A DNA stretch of 50,848 nucleotides from an uncultured Clostridium sp. GTDB lineage: Bacteria > Bacillota > Clostridia > TANB77 > CAG-508. This document shows, in pieces, positions 9,225-18,637 of the stretch. The DNA lies in NCBI GenBank assembly GCA_948470025.1, contig CAOKNG010000006.1, forward strand, positions 1 through 50,848, written 5' to 3'. How positions within the stretch are numbered: the first letter of the stretch is position 1; each line of letters starts with the position of its first letter. Below the pieces are notes generated by a model. It was not told where the DNA came from and ran no database searches. It saw nothing but the letters and a program-made list of their open reading frames with translations. Both the position numbers and the translations under genes were made by a program.

Positions 9225-10163
9225 ATGAAAAAGCAAAACAATTTAGGAATCACTTTAATTGCTCTTATAATCACCATCATCATTTTATTAATTCTAGCAG
9301 GAATTACGATTAACCTAACGGTAGGGCAAAGAGGAATTTTAACCAAAGCACAAGAAGCAGGAAGAAATTATACAAATGCTACTAATTATGAAGAGCAAGA
9401 ACTAGGGGAAATTTCAGAAGAAGTAAATAATATTATAGATAGTTTGACACCAAAGCCCCCTACAATATCAGAAAAAGTAAAGGGAATGCAAGCAGGACAG
9501 TATGTTGTATATGATTCAGGAGAGCATGGAGTTATTACGTGCAGAGTGCTATATCCAGTAGATTCAGAATATGGATTGCAGATTATATCAAATAAAAATG
9601 TAGAAAATGTAACATTAGGAGGAAGTAACTGGGAAACAGGGAAAGCAGGTTATAATGGAGCAATTGAAACATTAAATAATGTAGCAGAAAAATATGTCAA
9701 TCCAGAGTATGCCTATGATGGCAGATGTGTTGGAAGTATTCCCACGGTGGAAAATGGAATATTTGTGGATAAAGATAAATTTAAAGACAGTGAAGGAAAT
9801 ATACCTAATACAGTAATTTGCTCAGGCAAAGATACAGAATGTTACGGTGAGGATACAAATTATATGATTGATAAGATAGCATTAGAGAGCATTAATATAT
9901 GGAATAATGGACAAGATTATTGGCTTGCGTCGCGTGTTTTGCCTACTAATAGCGGCTATACAGACTTTAGTGTTCGAAGGGTAATGAATTCTGGAGGATT
10001 GAATTATTGGTTAGTATGTAGAGCATTACCAACTATGCCAACTGGAGGAGTTGGATTTTCGAATAGTAGTGGTTTTCGTCCATGTATTTCTTTGAAATCT
10101 TATGATATAGATATAATAGAAGGATATGGAACAGTAGGGAACCCGTATGTAATAGGAAAATAA
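9225..10163 (+). CDS. Surface protein with type IV prepilin-like N-terminus (2)
   Basis: The 312-residue product starts MKKQNNLG|ITLIALIITII, a short basic leader, a glycine cleavage site and one hydrophobic helix, as in type IV prepilins. The ectodomain is acidic and ends SGFRPCISLKS, like the paralogue at 2797-4284. No pilus assembly genes (pilB, pilC, pilD) are in the window, so whether it forms a filament is unknown. AGGAGG lies upstream of the ATG. A promoter and a terminator enclose it as a single-gene unit. Confidence 0.8.
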   Translation: MKKQNNLGITLIALIITIIILLILAGITINLTVGQRGILTKAQEAGRNYTNATNYEEQELGEISEEVNNIIDSLTPKPPTISEKVKGMQAGQYVVYDSGEHGVITCRVLYPVDSEYGLQIISNKNVENVTLGGSNWETGKAGYNGAIETLNNVAEKYVNPEYAYDGRCVGSIPTVENGIFVDKDKFKDSEGNIPNTVICSGKDTECYGEDTNYMIDKIALESINIWNNGQDYWLASRVLPTNSGYTDFSVRRVMNSGGLNYWLVCRALPTMPTGGVGFSNSSGFRPCISLKSYDIDIIEGYGTVGNPYVIGK

Positions 10164-10180
10164 TTCTTTACAAACCAAAT

Positions 10181-10226
10181 AAAATGTGCTATAACAGTAG
10201 TAATCTGTTTAGCACATTTTGTGCTT
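10181..10226 (+). terminator. Hairpin after prepilin-like gene 2
   Basis: AAAATGTGCTA (10181-10191) pairs with TAGCACATTTT (10210-10220) and is followed by a T-rich stretch. Confidence 0.7.
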
Positions 10227-10316
10227 TATTCAAAATAAATTAAATCCGATTATTTTAAATCAAAAATCAAATCGAAAACAATCCAAAAAGAAACAAGTAA
10301 AACGATGGAGGCGGAA

Positions 10317-11405
10317 ATGGAAGGGAGAATTTATAACAAACATATTGACAAAGAGACAGAGTTTTATTATTATATAAGTAAGACAGATGAAATGTTTAAA
10401 TTGAGTTATCAAGATTACATGCAATGTGTAAAAGAAAAAGAAAGTATTGTTGAAGAAGAATCAGAAGACTATCATGTAGTGCCATGGGTAACATGGGAAG
10501 CATCCAATAATGAGCATGACAAAATATACAAAACAGTATTAAGTAAAAAGAAAGAGGCTTGCCAAATAATTAACATAGCTTTGCATTTAGAAGGAAAAGA
10601 TGGAATAGAGGAAAGCGAAATAGAGCCATATAATAGTAGTTTTATTACAAACCAATTAGAAAACAGGGAAGCAGATATAGTATATCGATTAAAAGAAAAA
10701 AACATATTTTTTCTAATAGAACATCAAAGTAGCATTGACCATGCAATGCCATTTCGAATAGAAGAATACAAAATGGAAATCAAAAAAAGAGCAATCGACC
10801 GAAAAAAGGCAAGAAACAAAAACTATGAAATACCAGAAGTAATACCAATTGTCATATATACCGGAAAACAAAGATGGAATGTAAGGCAATATTTAAATAA
10901 AATAGAAGATAGGCGATTTAAGAATGTAGATTTAGCAAAATACAATATAATCGATATCAATGAATATGAAAAAGAAGAACTAAAGAGGAGTAAAAATTTT
11001 ATAGACAAAATATTTTTACTAGAAAAAACCGAAGATAGTGAAGAGATTGCGAATATTATGGATGAAATAATAGAAGAAATAGAGACAGAAGAAGAAAGAA
11101 TGTTATTGATAATTGTTATGAAAGAATTTCTTAGAAGAAAGCTTTCAAAAGAAAAAATAGGAAAGTTAATTAAAAAAATAAAAGGGGAGGGAAATGATAT
11201 GTTAAGAGTAGAAAAAATGATAATAGCAGAAAACCGAAGAATACGAAAGGAAGGAAGAATTATAGGAAGAAAGGAAGGAATAAAGGAGGGAATAAAAGAA
11301 GGACTGTGTAAAGTAGTAAAAGAGATGAAAAAGCAAGGGTTAGAGATTAAACTAATAAAAGAAATAACGGGATTTAGTGAAGAAGAGATTGGCAAAATAA
11401 ATTAA
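10317..11405 (+). CDS. Rpn/YhgA-like PD-(D/E)XK nuclease
   Basis: This 362-residue protein resembles the Rpn (recombination-promoting nuclease, YhgA-like, 'putative transposase') family. The segment ADIVYRLKEKNIFFLIEHQS (about residues 120-140) has the D...E-x-Q arrangement of a PD-(D/E)XK core. The C-terminus has the basic repeat RIIGRKEGIKEGIKEG that is common in clostridial members. I chose ATG 10317, 5 bases after GGAGG; an ATG at 10305 overlaps that binding site. These proteins are DNA endonucleases linked to horizontal transfer. No terminal repeats flank the gene, so it is not itself an insertion sequence. Confidence 0.8.
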   Translation: MEGRIYNKHIDKETEFYYYISKTDEMFKLSYQDYMQCVKEKESIVEEESEDYHVVPWVTWEASNNEHDKIYKTVLSKKKEACQIINIALHLEGKDGIEESEIEPYNSSFITNQLENREADIVYRLKEKNIFFLIEHQSSIDHAMPFRIEEYKMEIKKRAIDRKKARNKNYEIPEVIPIVIYTGKQRWNVRQYLNKIEDRRFKNVDLAKYNIIDINEYEKEELKRSKNFIDKIFLLEKTEDSEEIANIMDEIIEEIETEEERMLLIIVMKEFLRRKLSKEKIGKLIKKIKGEGNDMLRVEKMIIAENRRIRKEGRIIGRKEGIKEGIKEGLCKVVKEMKKQGLEIKLIKEITGFSEEEIGKIN

Positions 11406-11448
11406 TTGCAAAGATACCTACATTTTTCTACAAAATTGTAAAAAAGTA

Positions 11449-11477
11449 TGTACAAAATAAAAAAAGAAAGATATAAT
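11449..11477 (+). promoter_or_regulatory. Putative promoter of prs
   Basis: TGTACA (11449-11454) and TATAAT (11472-11477) are 17 bp apart, 33 bases before the prs ATG. Confidence 0.5.
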
Positions 11478-11509
11478 TGTCGTAGTAAAAAGAGAAAAGG
11501 GGTTTTCTT

Positions 11510-12457
11510 ATGGAAAATATTAAAATTTTTGCTTGTAGTGAATCAGCGAAAAAATTTACAAAAGAAATTTGTGATTGTTTAGAATTACCAGTAGGAGAAA
11601 TTAGTTCTATTAAATTTAAAAACGATAACAACTTTGTACAAATTTTAGAAACTGTCCGAGAACAAGATGTTTATTTAGTTCAAACAACCGAACCACCAGT
11701 AAACGAAAGAATCATGGAAATGCTAATTACAGTAGATGCTGTAAAACGTGCATCAGCTAGAAGAATTAATGTCGTATTACCATATTTCATCTATTCTAGG
11801 TCAGACAAAAAAGACCAACCACGTATTCCAGTAACCGCTAAACTAATGGCACAATTAATTGAAGCAGCAGGAGCAGACCGCGTGATTACTTGCGACTTAC
11901 ACAACCCAGCCATTCAAGCATATTTTAACATCAATTGCGATCGATTAACAGCACAAAACCTATTACAAGCATATTTTAAAGAGAAAAATTTAACCGACAT
12001 GGTAATTGTTGCAACTGATGCAGGAAGTTCCAAAAAAGCCTATAAATATTCCGAATATTTTGGCTGTCCAATTGCTTTAATTGATAAAAGAAGAGACGGA
12101 AATGATGATAGAGCCATTGCAAGTACAGTAATAGGAGATGTTAAAAATAGGCAAGCAGTTATTTTTGATGATGAAATTGAAACTGGAGGTTCTATGATAG
12201 AAACAGCTAAAATATTAGAGGCATTTGGAGCAAAAGAAATTTATGCAGGATGTACACATGGCGTTTTAGCAGGACCAGCAATAGAACGAATTCAAAATTC
12301 GCCAATTAAAGAGTTAGTAGTTACCGATACGGTTCCAATACCAGAAGAAAAACAAATTGATAAAATAAGAGTATTATCCATGGCACCACTATTTGCAGAA
12401 GCGATCAAAAGAATTAATGAAGCCACTCCACTTGGAGAATTATTTAAAATGGATTAA
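11510..12457 (+). CDS. prs: Ribose-phosphate pyrophosphokinase
   Basis: Prs makes PRPP from ribose-5-phosphate and ATP for nucleotide, His and Trp synthesis. The 315-residue length is standard. Visible motifs are the catalytic region SRSDKKDQPRIPVTAKLMAQ, the metal-binding TCDLHNPAIQAYF, and the PRPP loop FDDEIETGGSMIETAK. The usual PDxG-type segment reads ATDAGSSKKAY, which marks a divergent subgroup. AAAAGGGG precedes the ATG. The gene is monocistronic or leads into rpsU, which has its own strong promoter. Confidence 0.93.
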   Translation: MENIKIFACSESAKKFTKEICDCLELPVGEISSIKFKNDNNFVQILETVREQDVYLVQTTEPPVNERIMEMLITVDAVKRASARRINVVLPYFIYSRSDKKDQPRIPVTAKLMAQLIEAAGADRVITCDLHNPAIQAYFNINCDRLTAQNLLQAYFKEKNLTDMVIVATDAGSSKKAYKYSEYFGCPIALIDKRRDGNDDRAIASTVIGDVKNRQAVIFDDEIETGGSMIETAKILEAFGAKEIYAGCTHGVLAGPAIERIQNSPIKELVVTDTVPIPEEKQIDKIRVLSMAPLFAEAIKRINEATPLGELFKMD

Positions 12458-12471
12458 ATTGCTGTAAAGTA

Positions 12472-12501
12472 TTGACAATATTGCTCTTAGTAAGATATAA
12501 T
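12472..12501 (+). promoter_or_regulatory. Strong sigma-A promoter of rpsU
   Basis: A consensus TTGACA (12472-12477) and consensus TATAAT (12496-12501) are 18 bp apart. This is the best promoter in the window, as expected for a ribosomal protein gene. About 100 bases of untranslated leader follow. Confidence 0.85.
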
Positions 12502-12601
12502 AATACTCGTATAAAAAATAGGGAAATAAAAACAAACAAGAAATAAACGTTAAGACCCTTATATTACCACACTTGTTAAACTACGGAAGGAGGGAAACAA
12601 A

Positions 12602-12772
12602 ATGTCAGAGGTAAAAGTAAATAATGGAAATATAGAAGATGCTTTAAAAAGATTTAAAAGACAATGTGCCAGAAACGGAGTTTTACAAGAGGTACGTAAA
12701 AGAGAACATTACGAAAAACCTAGTGTAAAAAGAAAGAAAAAATCAGAGGCTGCAAGAAAAAGAAAATTTTAA
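12602..12772 (+). CDS. rpsU: 30S ribosomal protein S21
   Basis: The 56-residue, very basic product begins [18 protein letters not shown] and contains the S21 signature [20 protein letters not shown], ending in a lysine/arginine tail [15 protein letters not shown]21 binds the 30S subunit and helps mRNA selection. GGAAGGAGGG lies 9-15 bases before the ATG. The gene has its own strong promoter and a strong terminator. In most Firmicutes rpsU is directly followed by yqeY; here a membrane glycosyltransferase-like gene separates them. Confidence 0.96.
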   Translation: MSEVKVNNGNIEDALKRFKRQCARNGVLQEVRKREHYEKPSVKRKKKSEAARKRKF

Positions 12773-12787
12773 TAGCATAATATACAT

Positions 12788-12825
12788 AAAAAGACGTTTT
12801 CCTTTCTAAGGAAAACGTCTTTTTT
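12788..12825 (+). terminator. Terminator of rpsU
   Basis: AAAAAGACGTTTTCC pairs with GGAAAACGTCTTTTTT across a 7-base loop and ends in a T-run, directly before the next gene's ribosome binding site. Confidence 0.9.
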
Positions 12826-12837
12826 AAGGAGAAAAAT

Positions 12838-14265
12838 ATGAAAACAATAGAAAAAAAAGAAATCCTACTATTCATTGGAATTATCATATCTGCAAGCATC
12901 ATGATTTTTCAAATTCCGTTAGCAGCAGGAGACGAGATATGGAATTTTCAAAATATTTATAAAATGGTAAATGGATACCAAATGTATACAGATGCAAATA
13001 TCATTATTACTCCCATCTTTTTTTGGATTGGGTTTGGGTTATTCAAATTACTTGGAACGAATATACTCGTATTTCGTATATTCGATATCGCTGTTTATAC
13101 GGCATTTCTATTTTGTGTATACCAAATTTTCAAACAATTAAAAATAGAAACAACAAAAGCAATCATCTATATACTAATTTTTCATTACTTTTCTTATGAA
13201 TTAGTAACAGGAGGAGCAAGTTACAATACACTTGCTGTACTATTGGTTCTAGTAGGAATCTATTTGTCATTAAAAGAAATGACAAGTAACAAATTTTGCA
13301 TTTTAAATGGAATTTTGATGTATGCGATTTTCTTTACCAAACAAAACATAGGCGTATATTATGTATTAGCAAGCCTTCTTGTTCAAATCATCATAAATGG
13401 AAAAGACAAGCACACGATTGTTAATATCGTAAAACAATTTGGAATTGCTTTTGTATTATCCATTGGAACTTTGGGAATATTATATGCACAAGGTGTATTT
13501 TGGGATTTTATTAATATTGCATTTTTAGGAATACGAGAATTTGGAGCACAAAATAGCATTATTGACCCAACTTGTATCGCCCATATGCTTATTTGCATGA
13601 TTACAATAATTGCTGCCATTATCCTTCAAAAACATGTTACTAAAGAAGAAAATCATCATATCAAAATATTACTAGGAATTGGAATACCAATGTTACTAAT
13701 TGCATATCCAATTGTTAATGTAGCACATACCATGCTTGCAATGGCAATCTTATTAATATTACTACTTTATATGACACATCTTATGATCAATCAATTCCTA
13801 AGCGACAAAATCGTAAAGGGTGTTATCCTAACATTAACCATTTCGCTAATTGCTCTTTGTGTATCGCCATTTTCTAGAATTCTAGGATATGAATGGGCGA
13901 TTAAGGATTACCAACATCCATATTATGGGCTTGCCATAAGCACACCAATGTTAAAACACATTGAAACAGTAAATGAATATATCAATCATCATGAAGGAAA
14001 AGTCATTATGCTATCCGATAAATCTGCCATTTATAATATACCAGAAAAAAGAAACAATGGAAAAATGGATTTAGTTTTCTTAGGAAATTTAGGGTATCAA
14101 GGAGAAGATAGATTAATTGAAGAAGTAAGCAATATGAAAAATACACAAATTTTAATATATGAACCACTATTTTGGCAAGAATCCGAAAAATTATTAAATT
14201 GGTTAAAAGAACATTGCGAAGTAGTGGGAAAAATCGAAGAGTATGACATTTATCAAATCCCATAA
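12838..14265 (+). CDS. Multi-pass membrane protein, GT-C glycosyltransferase type
   Basis: This 475-residue protein has about ten hydrophobic helices through residue 345 and a soluble C-terminal domain of about 110 residues. After the first helix comes an acidic pair in a short loop (AAGDEIWNFQNIYKMVNG), followed by the amphipathic FFWIGFGLFKLLGTN. That layout is typical of GT39/ArnT-like transferases, which use lipid-linked sugars with a catalytic Asp in the first outer loop. The acceptor is unknown. It starts 13 bases after the rpsU terminator with TAAGGAG as binding site and lies between rpsU and yqeY, which are usually neighbours. Confidence 0.65.
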   Translation: MKTIEKKEILLFIGIIISASIMIFQIPLAAGDEIWNFQNIYKMVNGYQMYTDANIIITPIFFWIGFGLFKLLGTNILVFRIFDIAVYTAFLFCVYQIFKQLKIETTKAIIYILIFHYFSYELVTGGASYNTLAVLLVLVGIYLSLKEMTSNKFCILNGILMYAIFFTKQNIGVYYVLASLLVQIIINGKDKHTIVNIVKQFGIAFVLSIGTLGILYAQGVFWDFINIAFLGIREFGAQNSIIDPTCIAHMLICMITIIAAIILQKHVTKEENHHIKILLGIGIPMLLIAYPIVNVAHTMLAMAILLILLLYMTHLMINQFLSDKIVKGVILTLTISLIALCVSPFSRILGYEWAIKDYQHPYYGLAISTPMLKHIETVNEYINHHEGKVIMLSDKSAIYNIPEKRNNGKMDLVFLGNLGYQGEDRLIEEVSNMKNTQILIYEPLFWQESEKLLNWLKEHCEVVGKIEEYDIYQIP

Positions 14266-14315
14266 AGAAGGGGATTTTGAATCGATGAATGTATCAATAA
14301 AAAGGAGGAAAAATA

Positions 14316-14756
14316 ATGTTAAAAGAAAAATTATTAGAGGATTTAAAAACCGCTATGAAGGAGAAAGACGAAATTAAGAAAAATACAGTACAAATGGTAA
14401 GAGCCGCCATTTTACAAGTCGAAAAAGACAAAGGAGTTACCTTAGAAGATGATAAGGTACTAGAAATTATTGCCAAAGAATCCAAAAAAAGAAAAGACTC
14501 ACTTGCCGATTACCAAAAAAGCGGAAGAGAAGACTTAATTAAACAAGTCGAAACAGAAATAGAAATTCTTGCTACATATTTACCAAAACAACTAACCAAA
14601 GAAGAAATCACTAAAATTGTAAAACAAATCATAGAAAAAACAGGAGCAACCTCATTAAAAGACATGGGAAACATCATGAAAGAAGCAAAACAAGCCATGG
14701 GAGCCTCAGCAGACGGAAAAACCATAAACGAAGTCGTAAAAGAATGTTTAGGATGA
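14316..14756 (+). CDS. yqeY: GatB/YqeY domain protein
   Basis: YqeY is a 146-residue helical protein related to the tail domain of GatB, the amidotransferase subunit that makes Gln-tRNA and Asn-tRNA; its own role is unclear. The sequence has the family features AMKEKDEIKKNTVQMVRAA, LADYQKSGREDLIKQ and the C-terminal MGNIMKEAKQAMGASADGK. A strong AAGGAGG precedes the ATG. Confidence 0.93.
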   Translation: MLKEKLLEDLKTAMKEKDEIKKNTVQMVRAAILQVEKDKGVTLEDDKVLEIIAKESKKRKDSLADYQKSGREDLIKQVETEIEILATYLPKQLTKEEITKIVKQIIEKTGATSLKDMGNIMKEAKQAMGASADGKTINEVVKECLG

Positions 14757-14837
14757 TTTTTACCCCCGTACCTAAAAATCACCTGTGTCAAGGCTTCGCC
14801 TTCGAAGAAATAACAGCATACAAAGGCCCCTTTACTT

Positions 14838-14869
14838 AAGGGGGCTGTCAGCGAAGCTGACTGGGGGTT
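14838..14869 (+). repeat. Hairpin repeat, family 2 (copy A)
   Basis: AAGGGGGCT, then a GTCAGC-GAA-GCTGAC hairpin, then ACTGGGGGTT. The same flanks with a different stem occur at 48315-48349. A preceding GCCCCTT (14827-14833) also pairs with the AAGGGGGC arm. It lies between yqeY and yfmF. Confidence 0.75.
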
Positions 14870-14942
14870 CTAAAAATGTGTATAATAATCCACGAAATAC
14901 ACATGATATCATATAGACTGTAACAAAAAGAAAGGAGCCATT

Positions 14943-16233
14943 ATGGAATATCAAAAAATTCAAATAAAAGAAGGGATTAACCTTCATGTCATACCAACAA
15001 ATAAATTCAAAACCAATTTATTATCCATCTTTCTTACGCTTCCTCTTACCAGAGAAAACGTAACCAAAGAGGCACTAATTTCTGCGGTACTAAGAAGAGG
15101 AAGCATGACATATCCAACTGCAATGGATTTAAGCATTGCGCTAGAAAATATGTATGGAGCAGCATTTGATTGCGGAATTGAAAAAATGGGAGATACCCAT
15201 GTATTAAAATTCTACTTAGAAACCATTAACGAGGAATTTTTGCCTGCAAAAGAGGATGTTTTAACCATGGCAATGAATATGCTATGTGATATTGTCTTTC
15301 ATCCACTTATAGAAAACGGAATCTTTAAAGAAGAATATGTAGCAATGGAAAAGCAAAATCTAAAACAAATCATTGAAGGAAAAATTGATAATAAAGCACG
15401 ATATGCAATGGATCGTTGTATTGAAGAAATGTACAAAAATAAACCCTATGGATTATATAAATATGGCTATGTAGAAGATTTAGAAAGCATTACAGCAAGT
15501 GATTTGTATCACACATATTTAGACATTATTAAAACAGCAAAAATGGATATTTTTGTTTCTGGAAAATTAGATATTGCTAAGGTTCAAGAAATGGCACAAA
15601 CACAAGAAGCCATTCAAAACTTAACAGGGCGAAAGGCAGATTTTATCAAAAACAAAACCTTAGAAAATATTCAAACACCACAAGAAATAACAGAAAAAAT
15701 GGATATTACTCAAGGAAAATTAGTGATGCGGACTAAATGTTGCTAGTCAAAATCCACAAGATAAATATATAACACTTGTGTATAATACCATTTTAGGCGG
15801 AGGGGCAAACTCAAAACTATTCCAAAACGTAAGAGAAAAAGCAAGCCTTGCCTATACTGCAAATTCAAACTATCTTAGACAAAAAAATAATATTTTTGTT
15901 CGATGTGGAATTGAAATACAAAACAACCAAAAAGCACAAGACATTATTAAAAAGCAGTTAGACGATATGAAACAAGGTGAATTTTCAGAAGAAGACTTAG
16001 AAAATGCAAAAACCACTATTATTGCTACCATCAATTTTATTCCAGACGAACAAGACACCCAAATTAGTTACTACTTTGGACAAGAACTTTCTGGAGAAGT
16101 GGTAACAATTAGCGAATATCGAGAAAAGATTGAACAAATTACCAAACTACAAGTTGTTCAAATGGCAAACAATATTCACCTACACACCATTTATTTCTTA
16201 ACAGGGGAAGGAGGCACGGAAGAATGCAAGTAA
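14943..16233 (+). CDS. yfmF: M16-family peptidase-like protein YfmF, joined by +1 recoding at CGG
   Basis: YfmF is an M16 metallopeptidase homologue without the zinc motif that pairs with YfmH; the pair is annotated as associated with EF-P modification. Two frames together give a 429-residue protein. The first frame runs from ATG 14943 (after AAAGGAG) to GKLVM, where an in-frame CGG at 15729-15731 is followed by a stop at 15744. Skipping the C reads GKLVMGLNVASQNP and continues through NTILGGGANSKLFQNVREK to the stop at 16231. Nothing else in the gene is damaged. The span is 3n+1 bases, as expected for one extra base. See the recoding entry at 15729. Confidence 0.8.
15729..15731 (+). other. 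CGG recoding site in yfmF
   Basis: Codon 263 is CGG in the sequence ATG CGG ACT. Reading ATG-C-GGA-CTA restores the conserved M16 continuation with Gly. The zero frame stops four codons later. Confidence 0.75.
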
Positions 16234-17495
16234 TGAAAAACTTACAAGTAAAAGAAGAAGTATACAAAGAAAAGCTAGAAAACGGTTTAACTGTTATGAT
16301 TATTCCCAAAAAAGAAACGTTAAAAAAATATGTCATTTGGGGAACCAATTTTGGTTCCATTGATAACCACTTCATTACAAAACCAGAAGGCGAAGAAGTG
16401 CAAATTCCAGACGGAGTTGCTCATTTTTTAGAGCATAAACTATTTGAACAAGAAAACGGAACCAATAGCCTAGATGTATTATCGAGTCTTGGTGTAGATG
16501 CAAATGCCTATACCACCAACGACCATACCGCTTATCTATTTGAGGCAAACTCGAACTTTTATGAAGCCCTAGATGAACTAATGAACTATGTGCAAAACCC
16601 ATATTTTACCGATGAAAATGTCGAAAAAGAAAAAGGCATTATTGGGCAAGAAATCAATATGTACGAAGATGACCCAGAATGGCAAGTCTATATGAATGCC
16701 ATGAAATTAATGTACAAAGTAAACCCAATCAATATTGATATAGCAGGAAGCATTGAGTCGATTTCGAAAATTGATAAAGACATCTTATACAAATCCTACA
16801 ACAATTTTTACGATTTATCCAATATGTTACTTGTTGTATGTGGTGACTTTGAACCAGAAAAAATAGTAGAAGAAATTAAAAAAAGGATTACCAAAACAAG
16901 TAAACAAGGAGAGATTAAGAGAATCTACGAAACAGAGCCAGAAGAAATTGTAGAAAAAGAGAAAACCGTTACTATGGAAGTGAGTATGCCAATTTTTGCT
17001 ATCGGTTTTAAAGACAAACCAGAAGAAAATATGGTAAAAAAATGCATTGCCATACAAATATTATTATATATGTTATTTGGAAAAAGTTCAGAAGGATATC
17101 AAACACTATACAATAATGGGGAACTAATTGGTGCACCATCTCTTGACTATGAATTTTCAAAACAATATGCTCATATTTTAATAGCAGGAGCAGCCAAAAA
17201 TCCACAAAAGATAGTGGAAATGTTGAAAACCCAAATTGAGAAATTCAAAAAAAGTGGATTAAACAAAGAACATTTTGAAAGAATCAAAAAGAAAATCTAT
17301 GGAGACTATGTTAGTGAATATAACGAAGTATCCAATATTGCAAGAATGTTCTTATCCGACTATTTCAAAGGAATAAACAGTTTTGATTATATAGAACAAT
17401 ACAGTAGTGTAACAAAAGAATACACCGAACAAATCCTAAACGATGTATTTGACGAAAATAAAATGGTCGTATCCATTGTAAAAGGAAAAGAATAA
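16224..17495 (+). CDS. yfmH: M16-family zinc peptidase YfmH
   Basis: The 423-residue M16 peptidase carries the inverted zinc motif HFLEH (in VAHFLEHKLFEQ, about residue 69) with the downstream glutamate in the EKEKGIIGQEINMYEDDP region. YfmF and YfmH likely act as a catalytic/non-catalytic pair. The ATG lies inside the last codons of yfmF with GGAGG nine bases upstream, so the two are coupled. Translation of yfmH may therefore depend on ribosomes passing the CGG site in yfmF. Confidence 0.9.
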   Translation: MQVMKNLQVKEEVYKEKLENGLTVMIIPKKETLKKYVIWGTNFGSIDNHFITKPEGEEVQIPDGVAHFLEHKLFEQENGTNSLDVLSSLGVDANAYTTNDHTAYLFEANSNFYEALDELMNYVQNPYFTDENVEKEKGIIGQEINMYEDDPEWQVYMNAMKLMYKVNPINIDIAGSIESISKIDKDILYKSYNNFYDLSNMLLVVCGDFEPEKIVEEIKKRITKTSKQGEIKRIYETEPEEIVEKEKTVTMEVSMPIFAIGFKDKPEENMVKKCIAIQILLYMLFGKSSEGYQTLYNNGELIGAPSLDYEFSKQYAHILIAGAAKNPQKIVEMLKTQIEKFKKSGLNKEHFERIKKKIYGDYVSEYNEVSNIARMFLSDYFKGINSFDYIEQYSSVTKEYTEQILNDVFDENKMVVSIVKGKE

Positions 17496-17507
17496 TCCCA
17501 AAACACA

Positions 17508-17585
17508 TGTAGGGGTCGATGCCCACATCGACCCGGGGACAAGGCACAAAATTAAAACGGGTCGATGTGGGCATCGACCCCTACA
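17508..17585. repeat. Paired hairpin repeat, family 1 (copy A, full element)
   Basis: Two 28-base arms (17508-17535 and 17558-17585) are perfect inverted repeats across a 22-base spacer. Each arm is also a hairpin by itself: GGGTCGATG and CATCGACCC around a 4-base loop. The ends are TGTAGGGG and CCCCTACA. It lies between yfmH and lgt and may fold at the RNA level. Confidence 0.9.
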
Positions 17586-17621
17586 AAATACAGACAGGAT
17601 TTATGAGAGGAAGAAAGAAAT

Positions 17622-18401
17622 TTGAAAGAAATCATTTTACCATTTACCAATATAACCGTACATATCAATCCAATCGCATTTCACCTATTTGGTGTACCAA
17701 TTTATTGGTATGCCATATTCATCGTGGCAAGCCTAGGCATTGCCATGTTTGCCTATTATAAAAACGACAAAAAATTCGGCATTCACTATGATGACATTAT
17801 CGACTTAAGCCTCATTCTAATCCCTATTAGCTTCATTAGTGCCAGAATTTATTATGTGCTATTTAATCTACAAAGTTATACTAGTTTTTCGCAAATGCTA
17901 AACATCAAAGACGGAGGACTTGCCATCTATGGTGGTATCATAGGAGGAGCTATCACCGCCTATATCTTTTGCAAAAAAAGAAACATATCCTTCTTAGACC
18001 TAGCAGACTACATTATCCCCTATGTAAGCCTTGGGCAAGCAATTGGAAGATGGGGAAACTTTGTAAACGCAGAAGCCTATGGAACCACCACAACCCTACC
18101 ATGGAAAATGGGAATACATACAGGGGAAGGACTACAATATGTCCACCCAACCTTCCTATACGAATCGATAGCCGACTTTTTAATTTTTCTTTTCCTTATA
18201 AAACTCTCAAAAAACCGAACATACAAAGGACAACTCCTTCTTACCTATGCGCTCACATATTCCTTCATTCGCTTCTTCATAGAAGGCTTAAGAGTGGATA
18301 GCCTAATGCTAGGTCCATTTCGTATATCTCAAATAGTATCGTGTATTTTGTTTATGATTGGTATTTTTTACATGATATGGTTGAAAAGGAAACAAAAATA
18401 G
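17622..18401 (+). CDS. lgt: Prolipoprotein diacylglyceryl transferase
   Basis: Lgt transfers diacylglycerol from phosphatidylglycerol to the cysteine of lipoprotein precursors. The 259-residue multi-pass protein has the signature GQAIGRWGNFVNAEAYG (about 140-156), the GGLAIYGGIIGG loop, HPTFLYES and EGLRVDSL. It uses a TTG start at 17622 after GAGAGGAAGAAAG. A substrate is present in this window: the lipoprotein at 44343. Confidence 0.95.
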   Translation: MKEIILPFTNITVHINPIAFHLFGVPIYWYAIFIVASLGIAMFAYYKNDKKFGIHYDDIIDLSLILIPISFISARIYYVLFNLQSYTSFSQMLNIKDGGLAIYGGIIGGAITAYIFCKKRNISFLDLADYIIPYVSLGQAIGRWGNFVNAEAYGTTTTLPWKMGIHTGEGLQYVHPTFLYESIADFLIFLFLIKLSKNRTYKGQLLLTYALTYSFIRFFIEGLRVDSLMLGPFRISQIVSCILFMIGIFYMIWLKRKQK

Positions 18402-18409
18402 GGTATAAT
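18381..18409 (+). promoter_or_regulatory. Putative promoter of the small membrane gene
   Basis: TTGAAA (18381-18386) and TATAAT (18404-18409) are 17 bp apart and overlap the end of lgt. Confidence 0.65.
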
Positions 18410-18454
18410 ATAGTTATGTAACCTGTAAACAAGCACGCAAATAGGGGGTGGCCC

Positions 18455-18637
18455 ATGTTAAAAGCATTATATGTACTTCTTATGATATGTGCGATACCGA
18501 CCATGATATGGATATGTTTTGAAATAGGTGGAGCATTTACGGTGATTGGAATTATTTTATTAGGAGCATGTATCATATTTGTTGGTGGTATTATAATAGG
18601 AGCAATCAAATTTTTATTTGAATTGTTTCTCGGATAA
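18455..18637 (+). CDS. Small hydrophobic membrane protein
   Basis: This 60-residue protein is almost entirely hydrophobic, with two helices (about 4-22 and 27-55) and glycine-rich faces. I do not recognise a family. It has its own promoter, an AGGGGGTGG binding site seven bases before the ATG, and a UUCG-loop terminator starting at its stop codon. This complete expression unit makes it a real small gene rather than a chance frame. Confidence 0.7.
   Translation: MLKALYVLLMICAIPTMIWICFEIGGAFTVIGIILLGACIIFVGGIIIGAIKFLFELFLG

Noticed and set aside
10823..11395. 190-codon minus-strand open frame opposite the Rpn-like gene
   Set aside because: It is the antisense of a Lys/Glu/Ile-rich coding region, giving a Ser/Phe/Ile-rich string without signals.
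17519..17761. 80-codon open frame starting in the paired hairpin repeat
   Set aside because: It lies in the repeat and in another frame of lgt, and has no ribosome binding site or family pattern.
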